A program made the translations under genes and the position numbers. Positions 6,458 to 6,968 of a stretch of 6,968 bases of DNA are shown one piece after another. The DNA comes from Gammaproteobacteria bacterium (GTDB lineage Bacteria > Pseudomonadota > Gammaproteobacteria > UBA6429 > Thiohalophilaceae), in assembly GCA_030593785.1 (NCBI GenBank), contig JAUVGM010000121.1, forward strand, positions 1-6,968, written 5' to 3'. Numbering within the stretch: position 1 is the stretch's first letter; each line of letters begins with the position of its first letter. The notes under the pieces were generated by a model. The model was not told the DNA's origin and did not search any database. It saw only the letters and a list, made by a program, of their open reading frames with translations.

Positions 6458-6968
6458 AAAAGATAATTTAGAAAAAAATATTATTTCGTTACAAGCAGTA
6501 AGTAAACAGTATGGCAATGAAACAGTATTACAAAATGTGAATTTTGACGTGCAGGCAGGTGAGTGCATTGTTTTAGTTGGACATAATGGTGCCGGTAAAA
6601 CGACCTTAATGAAGTTGATGTTGGGTTTAACACGACCCACATCAGGTACGGTTGAAGTATTAAAAGGTAATCCTGCACTGAGTACGGCTGTTACACATCG
6701 ACTGGCTTTGGGATATTTACCTGAAAGTGTGGCTTTTTATGAAGCGATGACAGGTCGAGAGGTTTTGAGGTTTTATGCCGATCTAAAAGGTGCTTCCCAG
6801 CGTGAATGCAATGATTTATTAGAGTTGGTCGGGCTGAGTGACGCTTCAAAAAGAAAAGTGGGTACTTACTCAAAAGGAATGCGCCAGCGTTTAGGTTTGG
6901 CTCAGGCAATGCTGGGCGATCCACAATTATTATTTCTTGATGAACCCACTACGGGTCTCGATCCTCTT
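6450..6968 (+). CDS. nosF: NosF, ABC transporter ATPase for CuZ assembly, 3' end cut by the window
   Basis: NosF is the cytoplasmic ATPase of the NosDFY complex needed to mature the CuZ site of NosZ. My translation from the ATG at 6450 runs 173 codons to the right edge, so the C-terminal part is missing. Visible ABC motifs are Walker A G44-H-N-G-A-G-K-T51, a signature region Y140-S-K-G-M-R-Q-R147, and Walker B L160-L-F-L-D-E-P166, followed by T-T-G-L-D. The Q-loop position reads Y89-L-P-E-S93 without the usual glutamine. The GHNGAGKTT Walker A and LPE segment are familiar from NosF. The ATG overlaps the nosD stop codon (6455-6457), so the two cistrons share eight bases, a sign of translational coupling. 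A weak AGAAG Shine-Dalgarno-like stretch lies about nine bases upstream. nosY is expected next, beyond the window. Confidence 0.93.
   Translation, partial: MAEKDNLEKNIISLQAVSKQYGNETVLQNVNFDVQAGECIVLVGHNGAGKTTLMKLMLGLTRPTSGTVEVLKGNPALSTAVTHRLALGYLPESVAFYEAMTGREVLRFYADLKGASQRECNDLLELVGLSDASKRKVGTYSKGMRQRLGLAQAMLGDPQLLFLDEPTTGLDPL

Noticed and set aside
6443..6924. Three minus-strand open frames across the nosF start and ATPase region
   Set aside because: They are antisense to clear Walker A, signature and Walker B coding sequence and resemble no protein.
1..6968. CRISPR array, insertion sequence, tRNA/rRNA gene or attachment site
   Set aside because: No regularly spaced repeats, transposase fragments, terminal inverted repeats or RNA-gene signatures were seen. 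The coding regions are intact and typical of a resident nos cluster.

Overview
The window carries most of a clade I (Tat-exported) nitrous oxide reductase gene cluster in the order nosR-nosZ-nosD-nosF. All four genes are on the + strand, and nosF runs off the right edge. A divergently transcribed, partial rubrerythrin/ferritin-like gene occupies the left edge. The AT-rich composition, the pairing of NosR with a twin-arginine NosZ, and the R-Z-D-F order suggest a denitrifying or N2O-respiring proteobacterium, most likely a low-GC gammaproteobacterium. That placement is inference from gene content and protein character, not from a marker gene.

Layout. Positions 1-603 (- strand) encode a diiron four-helix-bundle protein. 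Positions 604-923 are a divergent intergenic region with an FNR/DNR-type box (674-687), a -10-like element spaced correctly for class II activation of nosR, and several inverted repeats in what would be a leader of about 200 nt. nosR (924-3107) encodes the membrane flavo-iron-sulfur protein needed for N2O reduction. A 93-bp gap with a nested stem-loop (3124-3162) precedes nosZ (3201-5120), whose predicted CuZ and CuA ligands are all present. Immediately after nosZ, an 18-bp hairpin followed by a T run (5150-5194) looks like an intrinsic terminator, yet it lies inside the start region of nosD (5129-6457). nosF (6450 to the edge) overlaps the nosD stop by 8 bases.

How they work together. NosZ is the periplasmic terminal reductase that converts N2O to N2. 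NosR is thought to supply electrons and support NosZ activity through its FMN domain and Fe-S clusters. NosD and NosF, with NosY (not in the window), form the ABC complex that assembles the CuZ copper-sulfur site. The FNR/DNR box fits induction under low oxygen or nitric oxide. The stem-loops flanking nosZ would allow nosZ message to be made or kept in excess over nosR and nosDFY.

The genes belong to a well-described system. I see no evidence of a wholly new system. The most unusual items are RNA-level: the terminator-like hairpin that contains the nosD start, and the structured leader upstream of nosR.
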